Assembly: GCF_028745515.1 (NCBI RefSeq)
Contig: NZ_JAQZSG010000032.1
Span: 7,288-57,756 of the forward strand
Length of the DNA stretch: 50,469 nt
Reading direction: 5' to 3'
Source of the DNA: Paenibacillus thermotolerans
GTDB taxonomy: Bacteria > Bacillota > Bacilli > Paenibacillales > YIM-B00363
The notes under the pieces were generated by a model. The model worked only from the letters and a program-made list of their open reading frames with translations, did no database searches and was not told the DNA's origin. Below are positions 9,467 through 18,002 of the stretch, piece after piece. A program made the translations under genes and the position numbers. Position 1 is the stretch's first letter. Each line of letters begins with the position of its first letter.

Positions 9467-10820
9467 CGCCGTTCTCCTCCCTCATCGACCATACTTGGCA
9501 GTCCAGCGCGCCGTCCGACAATTGCACGCGGACGAGGTCCCCCAGCTGAACCTGATCGATCGATTTCACCAATCGTTTCTTTTCGTTATACACAAGGCTG
9601 TACCCGCGCTGCATGACCTTCAACGGACTGAGCGCATCGAGCCGCCTCAACTCCACCGAAAGCGCGTGCCGGGCATCCTTCACCTGCGCGTTAACCAGCT
9701 GCAGCAGCTTCAGTTTCGACATGTCGAGCCGCCTTGACGCCTGCCTGATGGAATCCCGCGGGCTGGCATTCGCCAAACGCCGGTCCAGCCGCGCAAATCG
9801 ATCGCGGGAAAGCGACGCACGCGCCTTCGCCTTTAGCATCAGAGACGAGGTCAGCCGGTCCAGCCGCTCGGTTTGCTGCAGCATAAGCTGCCGCCTCGGA
9901 TCCGTCAGGAACGGCGAACGCTTCAATCGGGCGAGCCGTTCGCGCTTCCTCGTCACCTGAGCTTGCAGACCTGACTCGAGCCGCAGCGACAAATGACGTA
10001 TCGACTGTTTCAGCTCGAGACGATGAGGAACGGCGAGCTCCGCCGCCGCGGTGGGCGTGGCCGCCCGCAGGTCGGCGACAAAGTCGGCGATCGTAAAATC
10101 GGTCTCGTGTCCTACGGCGGAAATGACGGGAATAACGGAAGAGGCGATCGCCCGGGCCACCGCCTCCTCGTTAAAGGCCCACAGCTCTTCCAAAGAGCCG
10201 CCGCCGCGGCCGACGATCAGCACGTCCGTCTCCTTCCGCTCGTTCATCGTACGGATCGCTTTCACGATCGAAGGAGCCGCGCCCGTCCCCTGAACGGACA
10301 CCGGATACAGCAGTACCGGAATCGAAGGGTACCTTCGCTGCAGCGTAATGATAATATCCCGCACGGCCGCACCCGTCGGAGACGTGATGACGCCGATCGC
10401 CTTCGGGAACCGGGGAATCGGGCGCTTCCGCTCGGCGGCGAACAGCCCTTCCTCCTCGAGCTTCCGTTTCAGCTGCTCATACGCCAAATACAGACTGCCG
10501 ATACCGTCGGGCTGCATGGAGCTGGCGTAAAACTGATACTGACCGTCCCGCTCATAGACGGCTACGTTGCCTCTCGCAATGACGCGCGTGCCGTCTTTCG
10601 GCATAAACGGCAGGCGCGAAGCCTGCGCCGCAAACATGACCGCCTTAATGCGGCTGTCTTTATCCTTTAATGTAAAATATAAATGTCCGCTGGAGTGGCG
10701 CGTAAAGTTCGATATTTCCCCCCGAACCCATATGTCTTGCAGCAAAGCGTCGGATTCGAGCTTCATTTTGACGTAACGGGTTAAATCCTTGATCGAAAAA
10801 ATTCGGCGATTGTCCTCCAC
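9459..10820 (-). CDS. xseA: Exodeoxyribonuclease VII large subunit
   Basis: Catalytic subunit of the bidirectional single-strand exonuclease VII. The product is 453 residues with an N-terminal OB fold (DIWVRGEISNFTRHSSGHLYFTLKD), the catalytic domain (ALGVI-type segment AIGVITSPTGAAVRDI, VGRGGGSLEELWAFNEE, ISAVGHETDFTIADFVADLRAATPTAAAE) and a C-terminal coiled coil. The start is GTG at 10820; AGGTGA, which includes the folD stop codon, lies nine bases upstream, so it is coupled to folD. Confidence 0.96.
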   Translation of the reverse strand: MEDNRRIFSIKDLTRYVKMKLESDALLQDIWVRGEISNFTRHSSGHLYFTLKDKDSRIKAVMFAAQASRLPFMPKDGTRVIARGNVAVYERDGQYQFYASSMQPDGIGSLYLAYEQLKRKLEEEGLFAAERKRPIPRFPKAIGVITSPTGAAVRDIIITLQRRYPSIPVLLYPVSVQGTGAAPSIVKAIRTMNERKETDVLIVGRGGGSLEELWAFNEEAVARAIASSVIPVISAVGHETDFTIADFVADLRAATPTAAAELAVPHRLELKQSIRHLSLRLESGLQAQVTRKRERLARLKRSPFLTDPRRQLMLQQTERLDRLTSSLMLKAKARASLSRDRFARLDRRLANASPRDSIRQASRRLDMSKLKLLQLVNAQVKDARHALSVELRRLDALSPLKVMQRGYSLVYNEKKRLVKSIDQVQLGDLVRVQLSDGALDCQVWSMREENGDE

Positions 10821-10829
10821 GGCGGCGGC

Positions 10830-11696
10830 TCACCTGCCGTTCCACAACGCTTGCGCCCTCTTCGCTGCCTGTACCGTGTTGCTCATGAGCATCGCGATCG
10901 TCATCCGCCCGACGCCGCCCGGAACCGGGGTGATGGCCGAGGCGACCTCTTTGACGGCGTCGAAGTCGACATCGCCGGCAAGCGTTCCGTCCTCCAGGCG
11001 ATTGACGCCGACGTCGATCACGACGGCACCCGGCTTGACGTATTCGGCCGTTACGAATTTCGGCTTGCCGATCGCCGCAATCAAGATGTCGGCTTCACGG
11101 CTTACCTCCGGAAGATTGACCGTGCGGGAGTGGCAAACGGTGACCGTCGCATGCTCGCGAATGAGCAGCGCCGCCATCGGCTTCCCGACAATGTTGCTCC
11201 GCCCGATGACGACGGCCCGCTTGCCGGCCGGACTAACCCCGATCGCCCGCAGCATCTCGATAACCCCTGCGGGGGTGCACGGTACGAAGCCTTCGTCGCC
11301 GATGAGCAAATTGCCGATGCTGACCGGGTGGAAGCCGTCCACATCCTTGTCGACGCCGATCGCGTCGATGACCGCCTTCTCTTCAATGTGGGAAGGCAGC
11401 GGCATCTGCACCAATATTCCGTGAATTTCGTTGCTCTCGTTCAGCTCTCGAATCAAATCAAGGAGCTTGTCCTGCGCCGTCGATTCCGGCAGCCGGTATA
11501 CCTGCGAATAAATGCCGAGCTCCTGGCAAGCCTTCTCCTTATTCCTGACGTACACGTGCGATGCGGGATCGTCGCCTACCAGAACGACCGCCAGGCCGGG
11601 CTTAACGCCGGAGGCGGTCAAAGCCTCAACCTCGCTCTTCAATCTCAGCTTCAATTGTCTCGCAATCGTTTTCCCATCAATGATTGTCGCGCTCAA
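10830..11696 (-). CDS. folD: FolD bifunctional methylene-THF dehydrogenase/cyclohydrolase
   Basis: Interconverts 5,10-methylene-THF and 10-formyl-THF with NADP. The 288-residue product shows the catalytic segment [17 protein letters not shown] with its lysine, the loop [11 protein letters not shown], and the dinucleotide-binding [15 protein letters not shown]. It lies nine bases before xseA and 18 bases after nusB within one operon. Confidence 0.96.
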   Translation of the reverse strand: MSATIIDGKTIARQLKLRLKSEVEALTASGVKPGLAVVLVGDDPASHVYVRNKEKACQELGIYSQVYRLPESTAQDKLLDLIRELNESNEIHGILVQMPLPSHIEEKAVIDAIGVDKDVDGFHPVSIGNLLIGDEGFVPCTPAGVIEMLRAIGVSPAGKRAVVIGRSNIVGKPMAALLIREHATVTVCHSRTVNLPEVSREADILIAAIGKPKFVTAEYVKPGAVVIDVGVNRLEDGTLAGDVDFDAVKEVASAITPVPGGVGRMTIAMLMSNTVQAAKRAQALWNGR

Positions 11697-11714
11697 CGTT
11701 TCTCCCCCGTCCTA

Positions 11715-12176
11715 TTATTGTGTTGCTCTTGCCGACGCTTTGATGTCGTCCAGCTCCTTGATCATTTTGCCGAGGACGCCGTTAACGAACTTCCCGGACT
11801 CTTCCGTCCCGAAATGCTTCGCCAGCTCGATCGCCTCGTTCACCGCCACTTTAGGCGGAATATCGTCGCTGTACACCATCTCGAACACGGCCAGACGGAG
11901 CACCTCCCGGTCCACCTTCGACAGCCTGTCCACCTGCCAGCCTTGCAAATACTTGCTTACAATTTGATCAATTTGCTCCTTCTTGCCGACCAATTCGTTC
12001 ATTAACCGCTTCACATAGGCAAGCAGTTCGTCCGAGCCCGTCATATCCATGCCGGACTCGTTGTCGTTCAGCGCCTCTTCCATCGCCGTGCGCAGCGCCG
12101 CGTCCGCGCTTACCCGGTTCATCTCCATAATATATAGGCACTGCACCGCGATCGCTCTCGCGGATCTTCGTTTCAT
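11715..12176 (-). CDS. nusB: Transcription antitermination factor NusB
   Basis: RNA-binding factor for rRNA operon antitermination. The all-helical 153-residue product starts MKRRSARAIAVQCLYIMEMN and contains LVGKKEQIDQIVSKYLQGWQVDRLSKVDREVLRLAVFEMVY and PPKVAVNEAIELAKHFGTEESGKFVNGVLGKM. GGGAGG precedes the ATG by seven bases. It is first in the nusB-ispA operon and has its own promoter. Confidence 0.96.
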   Translation of the reverse strand: MKRRSARAIAVQCLYIMEMNRVSADAALRTAMEEALNDNESGMDMTGSDELLAYVKRLMNELVGKKEQIDQIVSKYLQGWQVDRLSKVDREVLRLAVFEMVYSDDIPPKVAVNEAIELAKHFGTEESGKFVNGVLGKMIKELDDIKASARATQ

Positions 12177-12204
12177 AAGTCAGCCTCCCGAAAAAAATCA
12201 ATGG

Positions 12205-12233
12205 TTTATAAGTCTTTCTTTATCATTAAACAA
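12205..12233 (-). promoter_or_regulatory. Sigma-A promoter of nusB operon
   Basis: Minus strand: TTGTTT (12233-12228), 17-base spacer, TATAAA (12210-12205), 29 bases before the nusB start and just after the terminator of the upstream unit. Confidence 0.7.
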
Positions 12234-12235
12234 CG

Positions 12236-12258
12236 AAAAATCCCACATCCATGGGATT
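12236..12258 (-). terminator. Terminator after the DUF2273/amaP unit
   Basis: Minus-strand hairpin with arms AATCCCA and TGGGATT (12258-12239) running into a T-tract, located between the DUF2273 gene and nusB. Confidence 0.75.
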
Positions 12259-12270
12259 TCGCCGTTTTCG

Positions 12271-12525
12271 TTACCGATACCACCGATCCGACAGATAGCG
12301 AAAAACGGCCTTTATATCAAACCATTTTTCCCGAATGTCCGATTTTAAACCGAGCCAATATCCGATTGCGACAATAAGCGCAAAAGCCAGCATATCCCAG
12401 AAGCCCCAAATGAGATAAATAAATCCGAGAAATACGCCCGCCGAAACGCCTGCTACGCGCCCGAGACGCCCGTCCGCCGCCCATTCGGCAAACCGCTCCA
12501 TGAATTGTTTCCACATAAGCGGCAC
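12271..12525 (-). CDS. DUF2273 small membrane protein
   Basis: Small integral membrane protein of the type encoded beside amaP and asp23 genes. The 84-residue product has a cytosolic N-terminus and one long or two short hydrophobic segments (VAGVSAGVFLGFIYLIWGFWDMLAFALIVAIGYWLGL) separated by a tight turn. It directly abuts the amaP stop codon, so it is translated with amaP. A start three codons later (ATG, MWKQFMERF) is possible. The biochemical role is unknown; context suggests anchoring or organising Asp23. Confidence 0.85.
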   Translation of the reverse strand: MPLMWKQFMERFAEWAADGRLGRVAGVSAGVFLGFIYLIWGFWDMLAFALIVAIGYWLGLKSDIREKWFDIKAVFRYLSDRWYR

Positions 12526-13071
12526 CTACTCTACTCTTGCTTTAAACGTCTGGGTTTGGATTACGTTCGCTACGTAGACCGTAACCTTAGACACCGGAAT
12601 CCCCGTAACCTCCTGGACGTGCTCCGTCACGCCGCGCTGCATCTCTTCGGTTAGCTGAGGGATGGACGTTTCGCCGTCAATGACCGTGCGAATCTGAATT
12701 TCCAGCCCGCTGTCGGTCACTCTAACGCGCGAGCGCAAATCCTTCACGCCGCGAATACGGGAAGCTGCTTTAAGAGACAAGTTTTCTACCGTTTCAAGCG
12801 AAATGCGGATATCGCCGAAATCGGTCCGTTGGTCGATCGAGCCCGTCTGATTGCGGCTGCGGCGAAGGGATATGTATAAGAAGCGAAGCGATATAAGAAA
12901 CAAGATCGTGCTGATCGTCAATATAGCGCTGTTTACGCCCGCATCGAACAAAAGCGTATTGACGCGCGAAGGCTGGACCCATTCGAATACGATCGCAAAG
13001 CCGAGGACGGTAAGCAAAAGCACCGCCAAGCTGTACACAAACAGTAGGAGCTTGTCTATTATTCTGGCCAA
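12526..13071 (-). CDS. amaP: Alkaline shock response membrane anchor AmaP
   Basis: Membrane protein that in staphylococci tethers Asp23 to the membrane. The 181-residue product has two transmembrane helices (about residues 8-30 and 45-66) followed by an Asp23-like cytosolic domain (LETVENLSLKAASRIRGVKDLRSRVRV, and a C-terminal VSKVTVYV). The start is TTG at 13071 with only a weak GGGAATGG-type ribosome site. It follows asp23 after a hairpin and precedes the DUF2273 gene without a gap. Confidence 0.88.
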   Translation of the reverse strand: MARIIDKLLLFVYSLAVLLLTVLGFAIVFEWVQPSRVNTLLFDAGVNSAILTISTILFLISLRFLYISLRRSRNQTGSIDQRTDFGDIRISLETVENLSLKAASRIRGVKDLRSRVRVTDSGLEIQIRTVIDGETSIPQLTEEMQRGVTEHVQEVTGIPVSKVTVYVANVIQTQTFKARVE

Positions 13072-13121
13072 CGAAAAACCATTCCCTTCCCTAAAGAGCC
13101 GTTTATCCGATGTTTAAGAGG

Positions 13122-13149
13122 AAACCCCCGGCCGTTAAGTCGGGGGTTT
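13122..13149 (-). terminator. Hairpin between asp23 and amaP
   Basis: Nine-base perfect arms AAACCCCCG and CGGGGGTTT with a ten-base loop. The T-tract is short in both directions, so it may be a leaky terminator or a processing site that lowers amaP expression relative to asp23. Confidence 0.6.
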
Positions 13150-13165
13150 GCAGTTTGAAGCACGA

Positions 13166-13579
13166 TTACTTTACGCGGGCGACAACCGTCGTTTCCTCTT
13201 CTTCCGCTCTTTCTTGACCTTTAAACATGACGTCGTGAACATGCACGTTGACTTCAACGACATCGAGACCCGTCATCGAAGCAATCGCGTTCTTGACATT
13301 CGCTTGAATGTCCGAGGCCACTTCCGGAATGCGGCGACCGTATTCGATGACGACATTCACGTCGACAGCCGCTTCCCTCTGACCGACCTCGACTTTCACG
13401 CCCTTCGACAAGTTTTTGCGGCCGAGCAACTCAGCGACGCCGCTTGCGAAACCGCCGCTCATGCCGGCTACGCCTTCCACTTCCAACGTTGCCAACCCGG
13501 CAATAATTTCGATTACTTCTGGAGCGATTTGGATATTCCCCATGTCGGTTTTAACGAAATCCGGGGCAATCGTGTTCAT
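13166..13579 (-). CDS. yqhY: Asp23/Gls24 family envelope stress protein (YqhY-like)
   Basis: Cytosolic Asp23-family protein. In B. subtilis the homolog YqhY is encoded beside accBC and loss of it perturbs acetyl-CoA carboxylase activity. The 137-residue product shows the family core IQIAPEVIEIIAGLATLEVEGVAGMSGG, LGRKNLSKGVKVEVGQREAAVDVNVVIEYG and IASMTGLDVVEVNVHVHDV. GGGAGG precedes the ATG. A separate promoter lies upstream, so it can be expressed independently of accBC. Confidence 0.93.
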   Translation of the reverse strand: MNTIAPDFVKTDMGNIQIAPEVIEIIAGLATLEVEGVAGMSGGFASGVAELLGRKNLSKGVKVEVGQREAAVDVNVVIEYGRRIPEVASDIQANVKNAIASMTGLDVVEVNVHVHDVMFKGQERAEEEETTVVARVK

Positions 13580-13613
13580 GGCTGACCAACCTCCCTTGTC
13601 TTACTTTTATATA

Positions 13614-13642
13614 ACTATACCATCCTGCCATATTTATGACAA
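13614..13642 (-). promoter_or_regulatory. Sigma-A promoter of yqhY
   Basis: Minus strand: TTGTCA (13642-13637), 17-base spacer, TATAGT (13619-13614), in the 99-base gap between accC and yqhY. Confidence 0.7.
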
Positions 13643-13678
13643 ATGCGAGAGCTTGCCTCGGCATTTGCGGCTAATGGA

Positions 13679-15022
13679 CTAAATTTCGTATTCTTCAAGG
13701 AACTTGATATCGAAATCTCCTTGTTGAAATTTCGGATGGTCCATCAGCTTCAGATGGAACGGAATCGTCGTATGGACACCGTCGACCGCAAACTCGGAAA
13801 GCGACCGCTTCATTCGCTGAATAGCCTCTTCCCGGGTCGGAGCCCAGACGATCAGCTTCGCGATCATGGAATCGTAATGCGGCGGAATGACGTATCCCGG
13901 ATAAGCGGCGCTGTCGACGCGTACGCCCGCTCCGCCCGGCGGCAAGTAAAAGCCGATCTTGCCCGCCGAAGGCATAAAGTTGCGGGACGGATCCTCCGCG
14001 TTGACACGGCATTCGATCGCATGCCCGTCGATGGCGATATCCTCCTGACGGAAGCTGAGCGGATTGCCCTCGGCCACCAAAATCATTTCCTTCAAAATGT
14101 CGATGCCCGTAACCATTTCGGTAACCGGGTGCTCGACCTGAATGCGCGTATTCATTTCCATAAAATAAAATTCGCCGTCCGGACCCAGCAAAAATTCCAG
14201 CGTACCCGCGCCCGAGTAATCAACCGCACGCGCCGCGCGCACGGCAGCCTCGCCCATCCGCTTGCGGACTTCCGGCGAAAGCACCGGACAAGGCGCTTCT
14301 TCCACAAGCTTCTGTCTGCGGCGCTGTACGGAGCAATCGCGTTCCCCCAAATGCACGACGTTGCCGTGCTTATCCGCGATAATTTGAATCTCGACATGCT
14401 TCATCCCGGTCAGGAATTTCTCCAAATAAACGCCGCCGTTGCCGAACGCCTTCTGCGCTTCCTGCTGCGCGGCCGTCATTCCGGTGATCAGCTCTTCTTC
14501 GTCGCGGGCGATCCGGATCCCTTTGCCGCCGCCGCCGGCGGTCGCTTTAATGACGACCGGAAATCCGATGTCGCGGGCGATCGCAAGCGCATCCTCCACC
14601 GACTCAAGCAGGCCGATCGATCCCGGAATAACCGGAACGTTCGCGTCCCGCATCGTCTGCTTCGCAACCGCCTTGTCGCCCATCTTCGAAATCGCTTCCG
14701 GCGACGGACCGATGAACGTAATATTGCAGCGCTCGCATATTTCGGCGAAATCCGCGTTTTCGGCAAGAAAGCCGTAACCCGGATGAATGGCGTCCGTTCC
14801 GGTCAACGTAGCCACGCTCATAATGTTCGTCATGTTCAAGTAGCTGTCCTTCGAAGGGGTCGGACCGATGCAGTACGCCTCGTCGGCCAGCCGCACGTGA
14901 AGCGCGTCCCGGTCCGCCTCGGAATAGACGGCAACCGTAAAGATGCCGAGCTCTCTGCACGCGCGAATGATTCGTACGGCAATTTCTCCACGGTTGGCTA
15001 TCAGCACTTTTTGAAACTTCAT
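13679..15022 (-). CDS. accC: Biotin carboxylase subunit of acetyl-CoA carboxylase
   Basis: ATP-dependent carboxylation of the biotin on AccB, first half-reaction of fatty-acid synthesis. The 447-residue product has the N-terminal fold ([23 protein letters not shown]), the ATP-grasp glycine loop [20 protein letters not shown], and the catalytic region [20 protein letters not shown]. It lies 22 bases downstream of accB; the carboxyltransferase genes are not in this window. Confidence 0.97.
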   Translation of the reverse strand: MKFQKVLIANRGEIAVRIIRACRELGIFTVAVYSEADRDALHVRLADEAYCIGPTPSKDSYLNMTNIMSVATLTGTDAIHPGYGFLAENADFAEICERCNITFIGPSPEAISKMGDKAVAKQTMRDANVPVIPGSIGLLESVEDALAIARDIGFPVVIKATAGGGGKGIRIARDEEELITGMTAAQQEAQKAFGNGGVYLEKFLTGMKHVEIQIIADKHGNVVHLGERDCSVQRRRQKLVEEAPCPVLSPEVRKRMGEAAVRAARAVDYSGAGTLEFLLGPDGEFYFMEMNTRIQVEHPVTEMVTGIDILKEMILVAEGNPLSFRQEDIAIDGHAIECRVNAEDPSRNFMPSAGKIGFYLPPGGAGVRVDSAAYPGYVIPPHYDSMIAKLIVWAPTREEAIQRMKRSLSEFAVDGVHTTIPFHLKLMDHPKFQQGDFDIKFLEEYEI

Positions 15023-15044
15023 CCGTTTATCCTCCCGTTGCCTC

Positions 15045-15560
15045 TTACCTCTTGACTAAAAACAGCGGTTGGCCGTATTCCACCAGCTGGCCGTTCTCCG
15101 CCAAAATTTCTACGATCGTGCCGTTTACTTCCGCTTCGATCTCGTTCATCAGCTTCATCGCTTCCACGATGCAGACGACCGTCTTCTCGCTAACCGAATC
15201 GCCCACCTTCACGAAAGGCGCCGCACCCGGAGCGGAAGCCGCATAGAACGTGCCTACCATCGGGGATACGATTCGGTGAAGGTTCGCGTCCGCAGCAGGC
15301 GCCTCGCCAGCCGCAGGCTGCGCCTCTGGAGCCGCCGCCGGAACCGCAGGCGCAGCTGCAGCCGCCGGTGCGGGAGCAGCCGCATATACGGGCTGAGCAG
15401 CCGCTGCGGCCGCATGGTGAATGACCACGGGCGCTTCCGCAGCTTTCGGCTCTTGCTTGCGAATCGTCAGCTTGCCGTTCTCGTTCTCGATATGTACTTC
15501 TTGTATCGTTGTACTGTCCACAATCTTCATCAATTCTTTAATTTCGCTGATTTTATACAT
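15045..15560 (-). CDS. accB: Biotin carboxyl carrier protein of acetyl-CoA carboxylase
   Basis: Carries the biotin that AccC carboxylates. The 171-residue product has a short N-terminal domain ([20 protein letters not shown]), a long Ala/Pro linker (about residues 47-92) and a C-terminal biotinyl domain with the modified lysine in [13 protein letters not shown]. The ribosome site is poor: the nearest purine-rich tract, AGGGAG, is about 17 bases from the ATG, which may matter since AccB autoregulation is known in Bacillus. Confidence 0.96.
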   Translation of the reverse strand: MYKISEIKELMKIVDSTTIQEVHIENENGKLTIRKQEPKAAEAPVVIHHAAAAAAQPVYAAAPAPAAAAAPAVPAAAPEAQPAAGEAPAADANLHRIVSPMVGTFYAASAPGAAPFVKVGDSVSEKTVVCIVEAMKLMNEIEAEVNGTIVEILAENGQLVEYGQPLFLVKR

Positions 15561-15645
15561 AACAGCTTATGTTCACTCCCTAAGCAAAGGTGTCGGCGTT
15601 GTTCTCGCGAAAGTACGCCGCGGCCTGTCCTAAATCGACGTATGT

Positions 15646-15673
15646 ATTATATCACAAACATCCGTTCAGTCTA
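15646..15673 (-). promoter_or_regulatory. Candidate sigma-A promoter of accBC
   Basis: Minus strand: TAGACT (15673-15668), 16-base spacer, perfect TATAAT (15651-15646), in the gap between the spoIIIA terminator and accB. No FapR-type operator is visible near it. Confidence 0.55.
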
Positions 15674-15691
15674 GAACTTATTGGCCCCAAA

Positions 15692-15721
15692 CGAAAGAGT
15701 CCGGTTCCCCGGACTCTTTCG
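15692..15721 (-). terminator. Terminator of the spoIIIA operon
   Basis: Thirteen-base perfect arms CGAAAGAGTCCGG and CCGGACTCTTTCG with a four-base loop, followed on the minus strand by GTTTG. It lies 22 bases after spoIIIAH. Confidence 0.85.
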
Positions 15722-15742
15722 CGCCATGTGCCGGACGCTTTG

Positions 15743-16453
15743 TTATCGATACAGCTTGACGCTGATTTGGTGCATCGAAATACCCAAATCCTCGATCGCC
15801 ATCTTGATAATGGAAACCGCTTCGCTCTTCTCGAGGGACGGCGAGTTGACGTTCACCGTATAGTGGTTCGTCGCCTCGTCGTAGGTGACGACGGCGTTGC
15901 TGTAGTTGCTGACCATCAGCTTCTCTTCGAAGGCGACGAGCCGCGCGTCCAGATCAAACAGCTCGTTCTGGCGCTGCGTCGCTTTGTTGACCGCTTCGTT
16001 GCTCGCTTCGCTATCCGTAATCGTTGCCGTCAGCTTCTCAATCTCATCGGCGAATTTTTCCGTACGCTCCATTTGCATAGCGGCAATCGCCTCGCTTCCG
16101 TCCTTCTCGGCGGCCAGCTGCCGCAAAATTTCCTCGTCCGTCAGCTCATCCCCTGCGATCGCTGCGCCTTTATCCGCAGTCGAGGTTTCCGGCGCATCGG
16201 CCTGGGGATCGGCGGCACCGGTCTCTTCGGAAGCGATATCTTCCAGGTAAACGTCTTCCCCATCTACGACAATCGAATCGTCACCCGCCGAAGGGTCGGC
16301 GGTTCGGACGCCGTCCAGCTCGATTTCGTTCTGCGAAACCGTTTGATCGGCAGGCTCCGGCTTCACCTCGTCGGTAAACAAATAATAAGCGGACAGTACC
16401 ACCATCAAGCCAAGCATCGAAACTAGCCAAACCGTCTGTCTCTTTGTGTTCAT
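15743..16453 (-). CDS. spoIIIAH: Stage III sporulation protein AH
   Basis: Mother-cell membrane protein whose extracellular YscJ/FliF-like domain pairs with forespore SpoIIQ to form the feeding-tube channel. From the ATG at 16453 (MNTKRQTVWLVSMLGLMVVLSAYYL) the product is 236 residues: one N-terminal transmembrane helix, an acidic linker (about 30-110) and a C-terminal ring-building domain. AAGGAGG lies eight bases before this ATG; an in-frame 52-residue upstream extension is rejected. It is the last gene of the operon. Confidence 0.94.
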   Translation of the reverse strand: MNTKRQTVWLVSMLGLMVVLSAYYLFTDEVKPEPADQTVSQNEIELDGVRTADPSAGDDSIVVDGEDVYLEDIASEETGAADPQADAPETSTADKGAAIAGDELTDEEILRQLAAEKDGSEAIAAMQMERTEKFADEIEKLTATITDSEASNEAVNKATQRQNELFDLDARLVAFEEKLMVSNYSNAVVTYDEATNHYTVNVNSPSLEKSEAVSIIKMAIEDLGISMHQISVKLYR

Positions 16454-16541
16454 TCCTTTTTCCTCCTTCGTTCTCCTCATGATTTTTAATAGGCAAATGT
16501 ATATTAGGCCCAAATTACAGGCGCTAAAAACGGCTCCCGCA

Positions 16542-17171
16542 CTACCTCTTGCTCGGCACGATCGAAATTTTGTTCGCCGGCACGTCCATGCCCTTCGATA
16601 CTGCCTCATGGATCATTTTTTTAACGGTCATATTTTCCGCGCCTTCGGCTACGACGACCACGCCGCGAATTTTCGGGCGGACGGTTTTTTTGACGATCGG
16701 CGAATCGTTCGATTCCGCGACGTCGCCGCTCTTTGACGTTGAGGTAATGTGCCTCTTTGCGCCCTGAGCGTCCGTTTCGTCGGTCATTTGGCGCGATTCC
16801 GACATGTTGTGTTCGATAATAATCTCTTCCGTGGAATCGACCGTCACCAGCACGTCTACTTCGCCGACGCCGACGATTTTCGATAGAATTTCCTTGATCT
16901 CGTTCTCGTAGCTCGCTTCGTAGCCCGAAAACTGCGAATACCTTTCCTCCGCCGACGAGAATGCCGCCCGATCCTCCGGGGGAGAGGCGCCGGCGCCGGT
17001 TATGCCTCCCCCGGTCGGGTCCATCTCCTTCACAGTCATGAACGAATTTAAAAGCATAATAATGATGCCGACACCTGCGGCGATCAACAGCCAGCGCACC
17101 GTGTTCATACGACTCGGTCCCCCGGGTCCCGCCCCGAATTTTTCCTCCAGCATTTGCCACCACTTCGCCAA
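16542..17171 (-). CDS. spoIIIAG: Stage III sporulation protein AG
   Basis: Ring-forming component of the SpoIIIA-SpoIIQ channel. The 209-residue product has one transmembrane helix (TVRWLLIAAGVGIIIMLLNSFMTV), a spacer, and a C-terminal ring-building domain with conserved ILSKIVGVGEVDVLVTVDSTEE and IRGVVVVAEGAENMTVKKMIHEAVS. It lies between spoIIIAF and spoIIIAH in the standard order; 88 bases separate it from the spoIIIAH start. Confidence 0.94.
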   Translation of the reverse strand: MAKWWQMLEEKFGAGPGGPSRMNTVRWLLIAAGVGIIIMLLNSFMTVKEMDPTGGGITGAGASPPEDRAAFSSAEERYSQFSGYEASYENEIKEILSKIVGVGEVDVLVTVDSTEEIIIEHNMSESRQMTDETDAQGAKRHITSTSKSGDVAESNDSPIVKKTVRPKIRGVVVVAEGAENMTVKKMIHEAVSKGMDVPANKISIVPSKR

Positions 17172-17199
17172 TACGCATCACCCCCTTCGCCGCGCGCCG

Positions 17200-17976
17200 C
17201 TATTTTCCCGATTCGCCCCGGCCGTCAAACGCGACCGTCACGCGGCTTGCGTCAACCTCCCACTGCCTTGCCAGCGACTCGGCCACCTCTTTGCTTTTTT
17301 TCGCTTCCGCTTTGGAAGCCGCTTTGCCTTCGCCGAATGCCGGCAAGGACGACGGCTCCCGGCCGACCTGCACCCGAATGTCGACGGGCTCGACCGGTTG
17401 TACGCTTCCGAGGCCGGCTTCGGGGTTTCCTTCGGCTTCGCTCTGCGATGCCGATGAAGGAGGCGCCGAGGCAATCACCACGTGCAGCCGGTCCAACCGG
17501 GGACTTCCGTCTTTCTCGAGCGACAGACTCGCATCGGCGCTTTTCACCGCAACGCCGTGCTGGGACTCGACCTGTTGCTTGACCATCGACTCCAGCTTCG
17601 CCTTAAACAGTGTCAGCGACTCCTCGTTGCGTTTCTTGGCTAGCTTTTCCCCTTCTTCAAGCACCTCGGACAGCGCAGGGATCGCACGGCTGCGGTTGTC
17701 CGCCCCCGTCCCGATTCCCAAAGTCTCTTGCCGCAAAACCTTGTCGTCCATCGTCCCTCCGATATCCCACCCTTCGACGGTTGCCGCCAGCATTCTGAGA
17801 TTCATCCCGGAGCCCACCAAGTTCATAACCGGAGACAGGATCGTAATGAGAATGAACAAGGAAACGACAAGCTTGACATACCTTTGCATGGACCGGTTCG
17901 GCAAAAGGAGGTCGACGAACGATGCCAGAAGGACGACAAGTATGATCTGCTTGAGCCACGAGCCCAAAACGTCCAC
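17200..17976 (-). CDS. spoIIIAF: Stage III sporulation protein AF
   Basis: Membrane component of the SpoIIIA complex. The 258-residue product has two N-terminal transmembrane helices (LGSWLKQIILVVLLASFVDLLL and YVKLVVSLFILITILSPVMNL) and an extracytoplasmic domain ending in SRVTVAFDG. The middle linker (about 170-220) is charged and low in complexity, and the product is longer than the roughly 200 residues usual for B. subtilis. Confidence 0.9.
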   Translation of the reverse strand: MDVLGSWLKQIILVVLLASFVDLLLPNRSMQRYVKLVVSLFILITILSPVMNLVGSGMNLRMLAATVEGWDIGGTMDDKVLRQETLGIGTGADNRSRAIPALSEVLEEGEKLAKKRNEESLTLFKAKLESMVKQQVESQHGVAVKSADASLSLEKDGSPRLDRLHVVIASAPPSSASQSEAEGNPEAGLGSVQPVEPVDIRVQVGREPSSLPAFGEGKAASKAEAKKSKEVAESLARQWEVDASRVTVAFDGRGESGK

Positions 17977-18002
17977 CTCAGCCCCCCCCCTTTTTGCCCG
18001 AA

